A stretch of 64,000 bases of DNA from an uncultured Eubacteriales bacterium (GTDB lineage Bacteria; Bacillota; Clostridia; Oscillospirales; CAG-382). Position 1 is the first letter of the stretch; each line of letters starts with the position of its first letter. The stretch is from NCBI GenBank assembly GCA_934479825.1, contig CAKSOW010000004.1, positions 1-64,000 on the forward strand, written 5' to 3'. The notes under the pieces are model-generated. The model was not told the origin of the DNA. It made no database searches and saw only the letters and a list, made by a program, of their open reading frames with translations. A program made the position numbers and the translations under genes. Below, piece after piece: positions 42,289 through 50,676 of this stretch.

Positions 42289-43134
42289 CTATGCCGCAAT
42301 GTCGTAGGAATTGAGAATAGCGTATGTGCCGTAAGAGTTTTGGCCTCTGCCTGCGTTTACATTCTTTATTCTCGTTCCCACTTTCAAGCGTTCATCGGCT
42401 CCCTGCATAAATGCCTGGAATTGTTTGCCCTTACCGAACAAAAGCATAGAACTCTGATTGTTCTGCACGTTTATCTTACGAACCTCGTAAATATCGGCGT
42501 TTTCGTCACCGTTATTCTGAGGAGAAGTCATTGTTGGTGCAGAAGGCGGAGTTGCCGCTTGCTTCTGTGACGGCGGAGGTGTTGTGGATGTTGTTCCTTT
42601 CGGTGCATCGGTTTTCTGCTTTGGAGCAGATGTACCGAACAGTCTTGCAACAGTATCGTTATATGCCTTTTCGAGCTTGGCATTTTCGGATTCGGGAATA
42701 ATATAACTGTTACCCCTTGCTTCGGCTGCCACCCACACAGTATTAAAACTGTAAAGATATCTGCCGATATTCCATTTTACCGCCGCACGCTTAAAGGCGT
42801 CGGAAAGTCCGCCCTTAACGGCTTCAATATCACTGTCCTCGGCACCGTCCGTCTTGTCGATCCACTGTCCCAGTTCGTCGTCGTAGATAGAGATGGTACA
42901 AAGCTGTGAGGACTTGGTTTTCTTACCCGACACACTCTCATGCCAGGGAGTGAAACTATCCTTCCAGCGATTCTGTCCCACTACCTCGTCAAGTCTGTCT
43001 GCAACAGCTCTTGCGTCAAGATACGGTACCGCTATACCTTGCATTCTCTGTTCGTTTACATACTGTAATCTCCAGCTCACATCCGACGCCGGAAAAGGTT
43101 TTCCGAAAGCTTCAAGGTATTTGTTTTCCCTCAT
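42289..43134 (-). CDS. Rad52/Rad22-family single-strand annealing protein
   Basis: A 281-residue protein. The N-terminal 165 residues match the Rad52/22 annealing domain: GKPFPASDVSWRLQ, YLDARAVADRLDEVVG, DAEDSDIE-like acidic turn, AVKGGLSDAFKRAAVKWNIG. A low-complexity Thr/Pro/Gln linker and a C-terminal OB-like part (YEVRKINVQNNQSSMLLFGKGKQ) follow. Such proteins anneal complementary single strands in phage and element recombination. Placed between the E2-like and SbcC-like genes. Confidence 0.8.
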   Translation of the reverse strand: MRENKYLEAFGKPFPASDVSWRLQYVNEQRMQGIAVPYLDARAVADRLDEVVGQNRWKDSFTPWHESVSGKKTKSSQLCTISIYDDELGQWIDKTDGAEDSDIEAVKGGLSDAFKRAAVKWNIGRYLYSFNTVWVAAEARGNSYIIPESENAKLEKAYNDTVARLFGTSAPKQKTDAPKGTTSTTPPPSQKQAATPPSAPTMTSPQNNGDENADIYEVRKINVQNNQSSMLLFGKGKQFQAFMQGADERLKVGTRIKNVNAGRGQNSYGTYAILNSYDIAA

Positions 43135-43150
43135 GGTTTGTTCCTCCTTG

Positions 43151-43810
43151 TTATTGATTGATAAAATTCTTTAATGTTTTACCGCTTGGTACCAGGACTT
43201 TACCGTAATAGTAATCGCTGTCCCTATCCTTCATAAATTCAAGCAATTCACGGTACTGCATACAAAGTTTTGTTCTGTCGGGCGTGTATCTGTCGTTATT
43301 GTCCGGCATTGCAAAAATGTAATACGGTATTCCGTTTAACTGCCTGAGCTGCTTTATTCTTGGCATAGCGTTAGAACCTATGCATATATTAAAGCCGCTT
43401 ACGTTTGAAAAAGGATATTTGTAAAGCTTTGTATCTTCCCGAAGCGGTCCCTTATCGGCAACCGCCACCTGTGCCTCGGTTATCTTGAAATCCTTGCTGA
43501 CGTAAAATCCGAAAAGCAACCTTGGTATCGGAAAATCTTTGTAGATCGTTTTCTCATAGGTAATATCGACATTGAAGTTTCCAAGGTCAAGCGCCACAAA
43601 CCGTTCTCCGTCCGAATTTTCACGAAAGCAGATACATCTGTCGGGCAAAAGTCCGCTTTGCACCGTTTTCGGTTTCGAGGATTTTTCGATAAGCCGGCAA
43701 AAAGTATTCAGCGATATGACTTTATGCCTTACTGTCTCGCCGCGGCAATCGTCAACTACTAAATTCAGATCGTCGTTGATATAGAATTTAAGTCCGGATA
43801 TGTTGCTCAT
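43151..43810 (-). CDS. E2-like PRTRC protein B homologue
   Basis: A 219-residue protein resembling PRTRC protein B, an E2-like (ubiquitin-conjugating fold) family. The telling segment is TKLYKYPFSNVSGFNICIGS at residues 127-146: it parallels the E2 pattern P.....N....G.ICL, making C143 the candidate thioester cysteine. ATGA overlap with the upstream gene fixes the start. With the ThiF/E1-like and JAMM/JAB proteins upstream it completes activation, conjugation and removal enzymes of a ubiquitin-like pathway. The sequence match is by eye and partial. Confidence 0.6.
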   Translation of the reverse strand: MSNISGLKFYINDDLNLVVDDCRGETVRHKVISLNTFCRLIEKSSKPKTVQSGLLPDRCICFRENSDGERFVALDLGNFNVDITYEKTIYKDFPIPRLLFGFYVSKDFKITEAQVAVADKGPLREDTKLYKYPFSNVSGFNICIGSNAMPRIKQLRQLNGIPYYIFAMPDNNDRYTPDRTKLCMQYRELLEFMKDRDSDYYYGKVLVPSGKTLKNFINQ

Positions 43811-44400
43811 TGCTTCACCGTCCAATTCTCAAATCTCTTTCTCAGTGCTTTGAGTCGCTGAGAATACATATCAAAAAGAGTTCGGACAGCACAGGCAATT
43901 TCAAATGTACTGTAACAATAATTTGAATCGATGTATACGTTTATCGAACTTGCGTACCGATGATTGAATTTTGTATACAGATTGAAACTTACGCCGTTAT
44001 AATAGGATGTCGGAGAACCGATAAGGTATTCGCGCGCAGTAAACAGCATTTCATTTTTCTCTTTGTTGTACTCTTCCCGGGTAAGAAAGCCGGTACGGTA
44101 TAGCTTGTTGAGAAGTCTATAATACTCTGTCATATCAGGACTCGAATAAAACCAAACATCACAAATGGGATCATTTTCATCCGCTTCTCCGTTTTCATTC
44201 CGATAATACAGCGTCTTATTCCTCACAAAATCACCTGCGTTGTACAGTATTTCATAGTAATCGCATTCAATTTCCTCAACATATTCACTATAATCCGAAA
44301 AAAGCTTTACGACATTATCGCTTCCCTCATCAAAATAGCGTTTTATCACCGTAAGACAATCAAAAAGCTCGATCATCGGTGCTTGCAGTAATCGTTCCAT
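43807..44400 (-). CDS. hypothetical protein in the Ub-like operon
   Basis: A 197-residue acidic, tyrosine-rich protein (CDYYEILYNAGDFVRNKTLYY; YYRLLNKLYRTGFLTREEYN). No family recognised. GAGGTGGGG precedes the ATG at 44400. It overlaps the E2-like gene by ATGA, so the two are probably translated together and may interact. Confidence 0.6.
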   Translation of the reverse strand: MERLLQAPMIELFDCLTVIKRYFDEGSDNVVKLFSDYSEYVEEIECDYYEILYNAGDFVRNKTLYYRNENGEADENDPICDVWFYSSPDMTEYYRLLNKLYRTGFLTREEYNKEKNEMLFTAREYLIGSPTSYYNGVSFNLYTKFNHRYASSINVYIDSNYCYSTFEIACAVRTLFDMYSQRLKALRKRFENWTVKQ

Positions 44401-44408
44401 GCCCCACC

Positions 44409-44720
44409 TCAAAAGAACTTCTTTTCGGGTGAGAAGACAGATCCCGCATTTCTTATGATTCGGAACAGTTCGCTTGCCGTTTTCACTTTTGGTTCAAGAA
44501 TTTCGTTGTAATATTCCATGTATTCCTCAAGGTCATTGTAAGTGAACTTGCTGAAATCAAGGCTTCCGATCTTAAAATCATCGCCTGTTGCCAGCTTTTT
44601 GGTAGTCATTTCGTGGATATATCGAAAGCCTTCCGTGTGTTCCTCTGCCTTTTTGACAGGCATATTTCTTATTTTTGTAAACTCGTCTACAAAGCTTACT
44701 TTGTCTAAAATCTGTTCCAT
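44409..44720 (-). CDS. small hypothetical protein in the Ub-like operon
   Basis: A 103-residue protein (MEQILDKVSFVDEFTKIRNM... ending SPEKKFF) with GAAAGGAAAG before the ATG at 44720. No recognised fold and no terminal Gly-Gly. Gaps of 19 and 8 nt place it firmly in the operon. Confidence 0.55.
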   Translation of the reverse strand: MEQILDKVSFVDEFTKIRNMPVKKAEEHTEGFRYIHEMTTKKLATGDDFKIGSLDFSKFTYNDLEEYMEYYNEILEPKVKTASELFRIIRNAGSVFSPEKKFF

Positions 44721-44739
44721 AGTTATTTTTCTTTCCTTT

Positions 44740-46104
44740 CTAAGCAAGGTGTTTTACTCCCTCCGGAGTGAGAATGTTGAATAACATTCTGTTCACCCTC
44801 GTTTCGGTGAGAGTCCCTTCTTCTTCGTTTTCACGCCGTTTTACTTCCTTAATAATTCTGCCTTTAATTACATGGGGAGCATCGCAGTCAACGTAACCGT
44901 TAATAAGTCCGCTGCCGCCGATGAGTCCTACCTGACCGATATTAAGAGGCAAAAGCGGTCGTTTTTCCATAGCGTCTATCTTGCTTTTTTCAAAGAACAT
45001 ATTGATGGACTTTGATTTTGCAAGCTGACGTTTAAGTTCCCCTAAGTTAAAGTTTGCTCCTTTGAAAACTTCGACGTTTTTCTCTATGCCGGGAACATTG
45101 TATACTTCGGTACCGAGCGTGTCTATCACCGGTATCTTTTCGGGAAGCATTGCAAACCGTGAGAGCTTTTCCGCCTCCGCCGAGCCGTCTTCTTTTTTCT
45201 TTTTGATACCGAACACAACAATCTGCCTGAACTTTGAAAATTCACTGTCCAAAAAACGAAAGACCGATATATTTCTGAAATTATCGCAGAGCACACGGCA
45301 AATGTCGTAAGTAAGCCTATAATACGGAACGATGTATATGAGCACACCGTCCGGCATCAAATGGTGCATACTTTCAACGAGAAACCGTTTCTCGCTTCTT
45401 GCCTTTACACCGCCTTCTCCGATTACGTTAAGGTAAGGCGGATTCAGAAACAGAACGTGAAACGCCTCCGAGCTTATTCTCGAAAAGAAGAAACTTCCGA
45501 AACCTACGCGGGAAAGCCTTGTTTCGGCTTCTTTGCCTCTTGCTTCGTCAATTTCCGTTCCGTAGGTTACAGAGTCCGTCCCCAAAGCCAAAGCTTCAAG
45601 AGCAAGACCGCATCCGCAGCACGGATCGAAAAGGTTGACTTTGCTTTCGGGAAACCGGAGAGCTTTTTTCATCATCTTGACGTGAGCAATATCTGTTGGG
45701 TAGTAGCCCATCTTAACATTGTTCATAAGACGTCCGATGAGAGTCGCATCCACCGTTTCGGTTTTGGGTATACGGTTTTTGAGAACAGTAACAGCCGATA
45801 TCAGTTTGGTGTAATCGGGAGTCAAAAGGTTAAATGACTTTATCGCACCGTAAAGCTTATTTGCATATTCCGAGCAGTCGGGTATATCGCATTCGGAGAA
45901 AAGAAGACCGGTTTCCCGAACCGTATCAAGCAGCTTTCGCTTTATGCTTTCAAGTTCGGAAAAAGTATCCTTTGCTCTTTGAACGTTATTCTTCTCCCTG
46001 TAAATATCAATCGCTTTGCGCTTTATAGGCATAGCCTCGATAATACTTGCAAAACTTCTTTCGGCTTCGGCGAACTTTTCTATGGCATAGTAGCTTTCGG
46101 ACAT
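44740..46104 (-). CDS. N6-adenine DNA methylase-like protein
   Basis: A 454-residue class I methyltransferase. After a helical N-terminus come the SAM-binding motif LFDPCCGCGLALEALALG near residue 160, an acidic EIDEARG strand end, and the catalytic NPPY motif (VLFLNPPYLN) typical of amino-group methylation of adenine. No restriction endonuclease is adjacent, so it is more likely an element maintenance or anti-restriction methylase than part of a restriction-modification pair. The start overlaps the upstream stop as TAATG. Confidence 0.7.
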   Translation of the reverse strand: MSESYYAIEKFAEAERSFASIIEAMPIKRKAIDIYREKNNVQRAKDTFSELESIKRKLLDTVRETGLLFSECDIPDCSEYANKLYGAIKSFNLLTPDYTKLISAVTVLKNRIPKTETVDATLIGRLMNNVKMGYYPTDIAHVKMMKKALRFPESKVNLFDPCCGCGLALEALALGTDSVTYGTEIDEARGKEAETRLSRVGFGSFFFSRISSEAFHVLFLNPPYLNVIGEGGVKARSEKRFLVESMHHLMPDGVLIYIVPYYRLTYDICRVLCDNFRNISVFRFLDSEFSKFRQIVVFGIKKKKEDGSAEAEKLSRFAMLPEKIPVIDTLGTEVYNVPGIEKNVEVFKGANFNLGELKRQLAKSKSINMFFEKSKIDAMEKRPLLPLNIGQVGLIGGSGLINGYVDCDAPHVIKGRIIKEVKRRENEEEGTLTETRVNRMLFNILTPEGVKHLA

Positions 46105-46286
46105 TACGCAGCCCTCCCAAAATGACAACCGTTGTTGTGGTAAGCCACCTGTTCGGAACATACAACTTTCTGTACCTGCTTTCTGCCGAGAGCGTCAACC
46201 GTTTCCAGTTTTTCCGTTATGACCGTAACTGTTTTTTCAAAGGTTGTTATGACCTCTTTTGTTTGAGTAAGGATAAAATCATTCAT
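46104..46286 (-). CDS. 60-residue protein between E1-like and methylase genes
   Basis: A short protein (MNDFILTQTKEVITTFEKTV...CHFGRAA) rich in beta-prone Val/Thr. Its start and stop overlap both neighbours (TAATG at each end), which makes it a real gene. PRTRC cassettes encode a small ubiquitin-like protein C. This one has similar size and position but no visible beta-grasp signature or C-terminal Gly-Gly, so the modifier role is only a hypothesis. Confidence 0.55.
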   Translation of the reverse strand: MNDFILTQTKEVITTFEKTVTVITEKLETVDALGRKQVQKVVCSEQVAYHNNGCHFGRAA

Positions 46287-47005
46287 TACGCGACCTTTCT
46301 GAGACTGAGTTTTCTCGAAGAAAACGCAACTCTTGTGTTTTCAAGACTACCTTCAATGAGAAGGTAGTACAGCATACTTGCCGCAGCCGTAGAAGCAAAT
46401 ACATTTGCCGCAATGCTTTGCGGTGCGGATATGCTTCTTTCGGCACAGGAAAGCTCGGAAGGAAACTTTTCGGTATCGGTAAGAATATCCGGATACACCT
46501 TTGCAACCGGCTTACTCAACACCTTACCGCCCATTTTCACACCGCACACTACCTGTCCCGTGAATTCGCCGTTGCCTGAGTCGATGTAGATAATGTCATC
46601 AAGCTTATTGAAGACGTTGTTACACATGACTCTGGAACGGTTGTTATCCACAGCACCGATAAGTATGCCGATGGGTTTGGGGCTGCCGTAGGTTCCTTTT
46701 ACACTGAGAAGCCCATAAAGTTCTTCTTCGCTTTCGATATAGCGGGGTATATATTCGGTTTCTATGCCGAACACCTCCGAATATCTTTCTGCCATAACCT
46801 GTGCTTTGTTTTCGCCGATATCGCACGCGGCGAAGTTTTGCCGGATCAAGTTTTTTCTTTCCACAATGTCGCCGTCACAAATGACGATCTTGCAGTGACG
46901 GTCAGAGGAAAATGCAATCCGATAAAGATGAGGAATGATGTTTCCGCCCGTACCGCCTGCGCCGATAATGACGATCTTAACCGGTCTGTCAAGTGCAAGC
47001 TTCAT
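46286..47005 (-). CDS. ThiF/E1-like adenylyltransferase (PRTRC ThiF type)
   Basis: A 239-residue E1-like enzyme that would adenylate the C-terminus of a ubiquitin-like protein. The nucleotide-binding GAGGTGGN is at residues 15-22, followed by VICDGDIVERKNLIRQNF (acidic strand and Arg finger region) at 41-58. A late cysteine, C187 in SELSCAERSISAPQSIAAN, matches the SC...Q...N pattern of PRTRC ThiF proteins and is the candidate thioester residue. ATGA overlap with the JAB gene. The family call is strong; the substrate is unknown. Confidence 0.8.
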   Translation of the reverse strand: MKLALDRPVKIVIIGAGGTGGNIIPHLYRIAFSSDRHCKIVICDGDIVERKNLIRQNFAACDIGENKAQVMAERYSEVFGIETEYIPRYIESEEELYGLLSVKGTYGSPKPIGILIGAVDNNRSRVMCNNVFNKLDDIIYIDSGNGEFTGQVVCGVKMGGKVLSKPVAKVYPDILTDTEKFPSELSCAERSISAPQSIAANVFASTAAASMLYYLLIEGSLENTRVAFSSRKLSLRKVA

Positions 47006-48339
47006 TCTCTTTCCCCCTTTTGACACTTGCGTATTACAACGGCATCTTTCCACTTTTCGGGAAACTCGCCGCCGATACCGTCAAATATGACCGAAGGATC
47101 AATAACAAGATGCTTGCCGCCGACCGAAATGCGTGTTGTTATATCGGGAAAGACCTTATTAAGTCTTCCGATAACCGTGTAAAGCCTTGTGGCGATTTCA
47201 TCCTTGTCGTCGGTTTTGGAAAACACGGCACTCATTGTATTGTGCGAATGTACTTCCATAACAAGAAGAAATTTATCTTCATCAACATCGGGAAGATTTG
47301 TGTCAATGCTCGCCTTTGAAACCGTTTGTTTCGGAACATGAACGCAGTATTTTTTCTCTTTAAAAGACCAATAGATGTTTGCCATTGCTTCATTCTCTTG
47401 TTTTTCCGTCACATACGTCTTGAAGAAAGCGATGATCTCCGACAGGATGCTGTACGGTATTTTCGGAAGAGCCGGGATAAACCCGGCCCTTACATTTGAA
47501 AAGAGGGAAACGCTGTCCGCTTCGGCTATGAATGTTCCGATCGGATTATTGCGTACCTCATAAATTTTTCCGTCGTTCGACGGCACGAATACAATATGTT
47601 TTCCGCTCTTTACGGCTTCTTCAAGGCTATTTGCAACGCCTTTATAGGAGGCAACGCCTTTTTTCTTGGCTGTAACCGACGGAACAACCCTGCATTCGAT
47701 TTCACCTTTTGCCTTTTTCAGACAATCCATAAATTCCTTTGATTCTTCAATCTGTTTTTTCAAACTGGCAATCGTGGTTTTCTTAGGCGTCGAAACCATT
47801 TTTGTTATCGTTCCGTAAGTCATTTTCCACGATACAGCCGTAGCGTCGTCAAGCTCGGGAAAATCCTCTGCTTTTTCGTTACGGAGTTCGTCAAAGGTCT
47901 TGGAAGTGTCTGCGATATCCTCTTTGGCATTGGCATAGGAAAAGACGGGGAGTTTCTGAATCAAGCCGCTCTTATCCTTTTCTGCCTGTTTTTGGTTTGC
48001 CTGTGCCAGTGCCGCTTCAAAAGGATCCTGCTCCTCAGATTTATCGTCGGCGATATCAGGTTTTGCTGTTTCCACTGTTGTTTCTGCGGTTGGCTGTAAT
48101 ACGGTAGTTGTTTCTTCATTGATTTGTTTTTCCTCCGGATTATCGGTAACTTCGGGTACAGATGATTCATTCTCAATCTCTGCACTTTCCGTCATAGTTT
48201 CATCTTTCTTTTCCGCCGTTCCGAATATTGAGTCAAAATCCGAATCGGGAAAATCCGGAAGCTCCGGAAAAGGCACGTCGCTTCCGAGATCGATAGGTTC
48301 GTTCTCGCCAAATAATCCGTTGTTTTTTTCTTCACTCAT
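47002..48339 (-). CDS. JAMM/JAB metallopeptidase (PRTRC protein A-like)
   Basis: A 445-residue protein. Residues 1-130 are acidic and low-complexity (ETTTVLQPTAETTVETA). The C-terminal part is a JAB/MPN domain with the complete zinc motif H364-x-H366-x7-S374-x2-D377 (HSHNTMSAVFSKTD). Such enzymes cleave ubiquitin-like proteins from targets or trim their C-termini. Good AGGAGG site before the ATG. It is the first large gene of the leftward operon, preceded by a short leader frame and a possible attenuator. Confidence 0.8.
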   Translation of the reverse strand: MSEEKNNGLFGENEPIDLGSDVPFPELPDFPDSDFDSIFGTAEKKDETMTESAEIENESSVPEVTDNPEEKQINEETTTVLQPTAETTVETAKPDIADDKSEEQDPFEAALAQANQKQAEKDKSGLIQKLPVFSYANAKEDIADTSKTFDELRNEKAEDFPELDDATAVSWKMTYGTITKMVSTPKKTTIASLKKQIEESKEFMDCLKKAKGEIECRVVPSVTAKKKGVASYKGVANSLEEAVKSGKHIVFVPSNDGKIYEVRNNPIGTFIAEADSVSLFSNVRAGFIPALPKIPYSILSEIIAFFKTYVTEKQENEAMANIYWSFKEKKYCVHVPKQTVSKASIDTNLPDVDEDKFLLVMEVHSHNTMSAVFSKTDDKDEIATRLYTVIGRLNKVFPDITTRISVGGKHLVIDPSVIFDGIGGEFPEKWKDAVVIRKCQKGERE

Positions 48340-48396
48340 TTTTGAGTCCTCCTAAGTAACTTGTTTTGTGCGGTCATGGTTAGTCTTGCGAATGTT

Positions 48397-48495
48397 TTAA
48401 TCCCTGAACTTGAACACCTCCAAACTTCGGAAGCGAACAGGAGCGGAGGAAAAGACACTCATACCGAGCCTTGACTGCTTGCTGAAATTCTGCAT
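48397..48495 (-). CDS. 32-codon leader frame of the Ub-like operon
   Basis: Encodes MQNFSKQSRLGMSVFSSAPV and 12 more residues. GAAGGAGG sits at an ideal distance before the ATG at 48495, a stronger ribosome site than most genes here. It lies between the terminator-like hairpin (48525-48566) and the JAB gene, so it may be a leader peptide coupling translation to read-through. A true small protein is possible. Confidence 0.5.
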   Translation of the reverse strand: MQNFSKQSRLGMSVFSSAPVRFRSLEVFKFRD

Positions 48496-48524
48496 TTTTT
48501 GTTTGACCTCCTTCCGAAAACAAA

Positions 48525-48566
48525 AAACACACGCAAAAGTCCTGAATTAGACTTAAACGTGTGTTT
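48525..48566 (-). promoter_or_regulatory. attenuator-like hairpin before the Ub-like operon
   Basis: AAACACACG (48525-48533) pairs with CGTGTGTTT (48558-48566). An inner AAGTC/GACTT stem extends the structure. Leftward it is followed by TTTTTTG and then the ribosome site of the leader frame. A terminator in front of a leader frame and operon suggests attenuation or anti-termination. Confidence 0.5.
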
Positions 48567-48596
48567 GCTTCCGATTAAAATATTTGTTTCCCGTAA

Positions 48597-48700
48597 AAAT
48601 GATAAAAGCAGGTAAAGGAAATGCCCATACCTATCCCATAGGATGGAACATATCTTTACCCGCTCAACTGCTTACCGTTTTAACTGCTTACCATTTTTAC
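48597..48700. promoter_or_regulatory. repeat-containing control region between divergent units
   Basis: AACTGCTTACC occurs twice in direct orientation (48666-48676 and 48682-48692). GCAGGTAAAG near 48608 is an imperfect inverted match to CTTTACCCGC near 48655. These could be binding sites or a small iteron-like set controlling the divergent operons. No promoter boxes are convincing. Confidence 0.35.
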
Positions 48701-48896
48701 AGTGACATTTTAACACAAGATTTTTTATTTTGGAAGAGGGGGAGCAAAAAAATCGGTATATCGCCGATATTTACAGAAAAAGTATGGAAAATTTTCGCTT
48801 TTCGTGATAAAATGTTTTTGTATTATTCCAAAAAATATGGACAAGCACAAGATTCCACACGACACTTTTAGAAAAACTTTAGAGAGGATTCAAATT

Positions 48897-50648
48897 ATGC
48901 GAAAAAACATCCGCGGCATTCTTGTAACCGCCACCGCTGCCGTAACTTTGGTGGCAGTGTGCATTGCGGGCAGTATGCTTCCGATTCGTGCATTCGGCGA
49001 CAGAGAAGTTGCCGGTACCGAACAAACAAACGGCAGTGCGACACCACGCGACATTGCGATCGACTTATCCGACTTTTTCGGCAATGCGGAGGAAAGCACC
49101 GATTCCCCTTACGGAGATAATGATTTTGTTAACCCGTTCGGTCCCGAGGACTCCGATAAAACGAATGGTAACGGGCAGCAATCCACGGACAGCGATGAAG
49201 TCTCCGACGATGACGGTTCGGTACATAGCGGAAGTGCGGGCGGCAATGTAAATGTCGCTGTTTCCTTTCTTTACAACAATACCTACAGTGAAAGAATATT
49301 GCTCGAAGGTGAGACATTGGGCGTTGAAATAACCGTTACAAACACTTCCGATGTTTCCAAAGAAATTACCGGAATTATTGCTTACTATGATGCTAATGGC
49401 AGAATGCTGGATATCAAAACAAAGTCCTTTGAAACAGCCGCCGACAGCAGTCAAGCGCATATTCTTGAAACGGTCGTTCCGACCGACTGCGGTGTTTCAT
49501 CAGCAAAATTTATGCTGTTTGAATCCTTTCGGAATATAAAACCGTGTCATGCCGTAATCGAACTCACGGCGGAAAGTGCTGATTATTACGGCGACACCTA
49601 TCAGAACGCTCAGCCCATTTCGTCAAGAAATTCCGCAAGCGGATATATAAACAGCGAAACCGATACGGACGTATTTGCATTTGTACCGCAAATGGACGGT
49701 CTGTATTACTTTGAAGCTTTTTCCGACATCGATACTTATGCGGCGCTCTATTCAGCAGAAAACACCGCAGCGCCTATCTCGCTCGGAGACAATGAGGGAA
49801 CCGGAGATAATTTCCGGATTTCGGAAACCTTGCAAGCCGGAAAGACATACTACCTGTATGTATACGGACGAAGCGTCGGACAGTATTCGCTGAATTACGG
49901 ATATGCGGTCGGAAACATTTACGGAACGGCAAGTCCCGTTCGGTATTACGATGATGACATGATCTTTAACCGTGAGGCGGAAGCAACGGTAACCTTAAAC
50001 ACTTACCGAACCAACGAACACGTTGCGACACTGCACTTAAAAGATCAAAGTTACAGCGGCGCAAGTTTTGCGTCTTTCTCACTTTCGGGAATCCATGCGG
50101 ACGATTATATCGTCGAAATTTCCCGTCCGGGCTACCTTTCTTGTTACCGAAAAGTAACGCTTGAGGACAATGCCGTTAACCTCGGAAGTATTACACTCAT
50201 TCCGGGCGACGTCAATGCAGACGGTATCATTGACGAAAAAGATCTTGCACTTTTGACCGTTTCAAAAGGAAAACGGTACGGCGATGACGGTTATTCGGTG
50301 ATGGCGGATTTCAACGGAGATAAAGTCATTGACGCTGCGGACGAACAGACACTGAAACAAAATTTAAATCAAACGGTAAACAGTTACGAAGCCAATATCG
50401 TAATCCCCACACTTTCCGTTTCGGTCTCGGATACAACGCTGACCGTCACGGGAAAAGCAAAAGCGGATTCTTTCGTAAACGGCATTTTGTACTTTGAAGA
50501 CATATGCTTGTTTGAAGAAAAAATACCCTGCCAATCGGACGGCACGTATGAGTGGGTAACGGAGCTGAACCGAACGGGAGAATACACGGTCGAAATATAC
50601 GAAGAAAGCTCTGTATTCTCGGTAAAGAAAACCGTAAACTATGATTGA
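48897..50648 (+). CDS. secreted PPC- and dockerin-domain protein
   Basis: A 583-residue exported protein. The signal peptide covers about 1-30 (TATAAVTLVAVCIAGSMLP). After an acidic Ser/Asp linker there is an Ig-like region (about 120-210), a pre-peptidase C-terminal-like domain (about 225-340; SETDTDVFAFVPQMDGLYYF) and a type I dockerin near 435-485. The dockerin has two calcium loops (DVNADGIIDEKD and DFNGDKVIDAAD). An Ig-like tail ends the protein. AGAGAGGA supports the ATG at 48897. It is the first of three consecutive secreted-protein genes; no cohesin gene is in view. Confidence 0.7.
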   Translation: MRKNIRGILVTATAAVTLVAVCIAGSMLPIRAFGDREVAGTEQTNGSATPRDIAIDLSDFFGNAEESTDSPYGDNDFVNPFGPEDSDKTNGNGQQSTDSDEVSDDDGSVHSGSAGGNVNVAVSFLYNNTYSERILLEGETLGVEITVTNTSDVSKEITGIIAYYDANGRMLDIKTKSFETAADSSQAHILETVVPTDCGVSSAKFMLFESFRNIKPCHAVIELTAESADYYGDTYQNAQPISSRNSASGYINSETDTDVFAFVPQMDGLYYFEAFSDIDTYAALYSAENTAAPISLGDNEGTGDNFRISETLQAGKTYYLYVYGRSVGQYSLNYGYAVGNIYGTASPVRYYDDDMIFNREAEATVTLNTYRTNEHVATLHLKDQSYSGASFASFSLSGIHADDYIVEISRPGYLSCYRKVTLEDNAVNLGSITLIPGDVNADGIIDEKDLALLTVSKGKRYGDDGYSVMADFNGDKVIDAADEQTLKQNLNQTVNSYEANIVIPTLSVSVSDTTLTVTGKAKADSFVNGILYFEDICLFEEKIPCQSDGTYEWVTELNRTGEYTVEIYEESSVFSVKKTVNYD

Positions 50649-50676
50649 GAATTTTGTGAAAGTGAAGATTCGTTTT

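Noticed and set aside
44740..46104. Restriction-modification system
   Set aside because: The NPPY methylase has no endonuclease or specificity subunit beside it.
43151..48339. CBASS-type defence operon (which also uses E1/E2 and JAB)
   Set aside because: No CD-NTase or effector gene is present, and the neighbours are replication and recombination genes. A PRTRC-type element module fits better.
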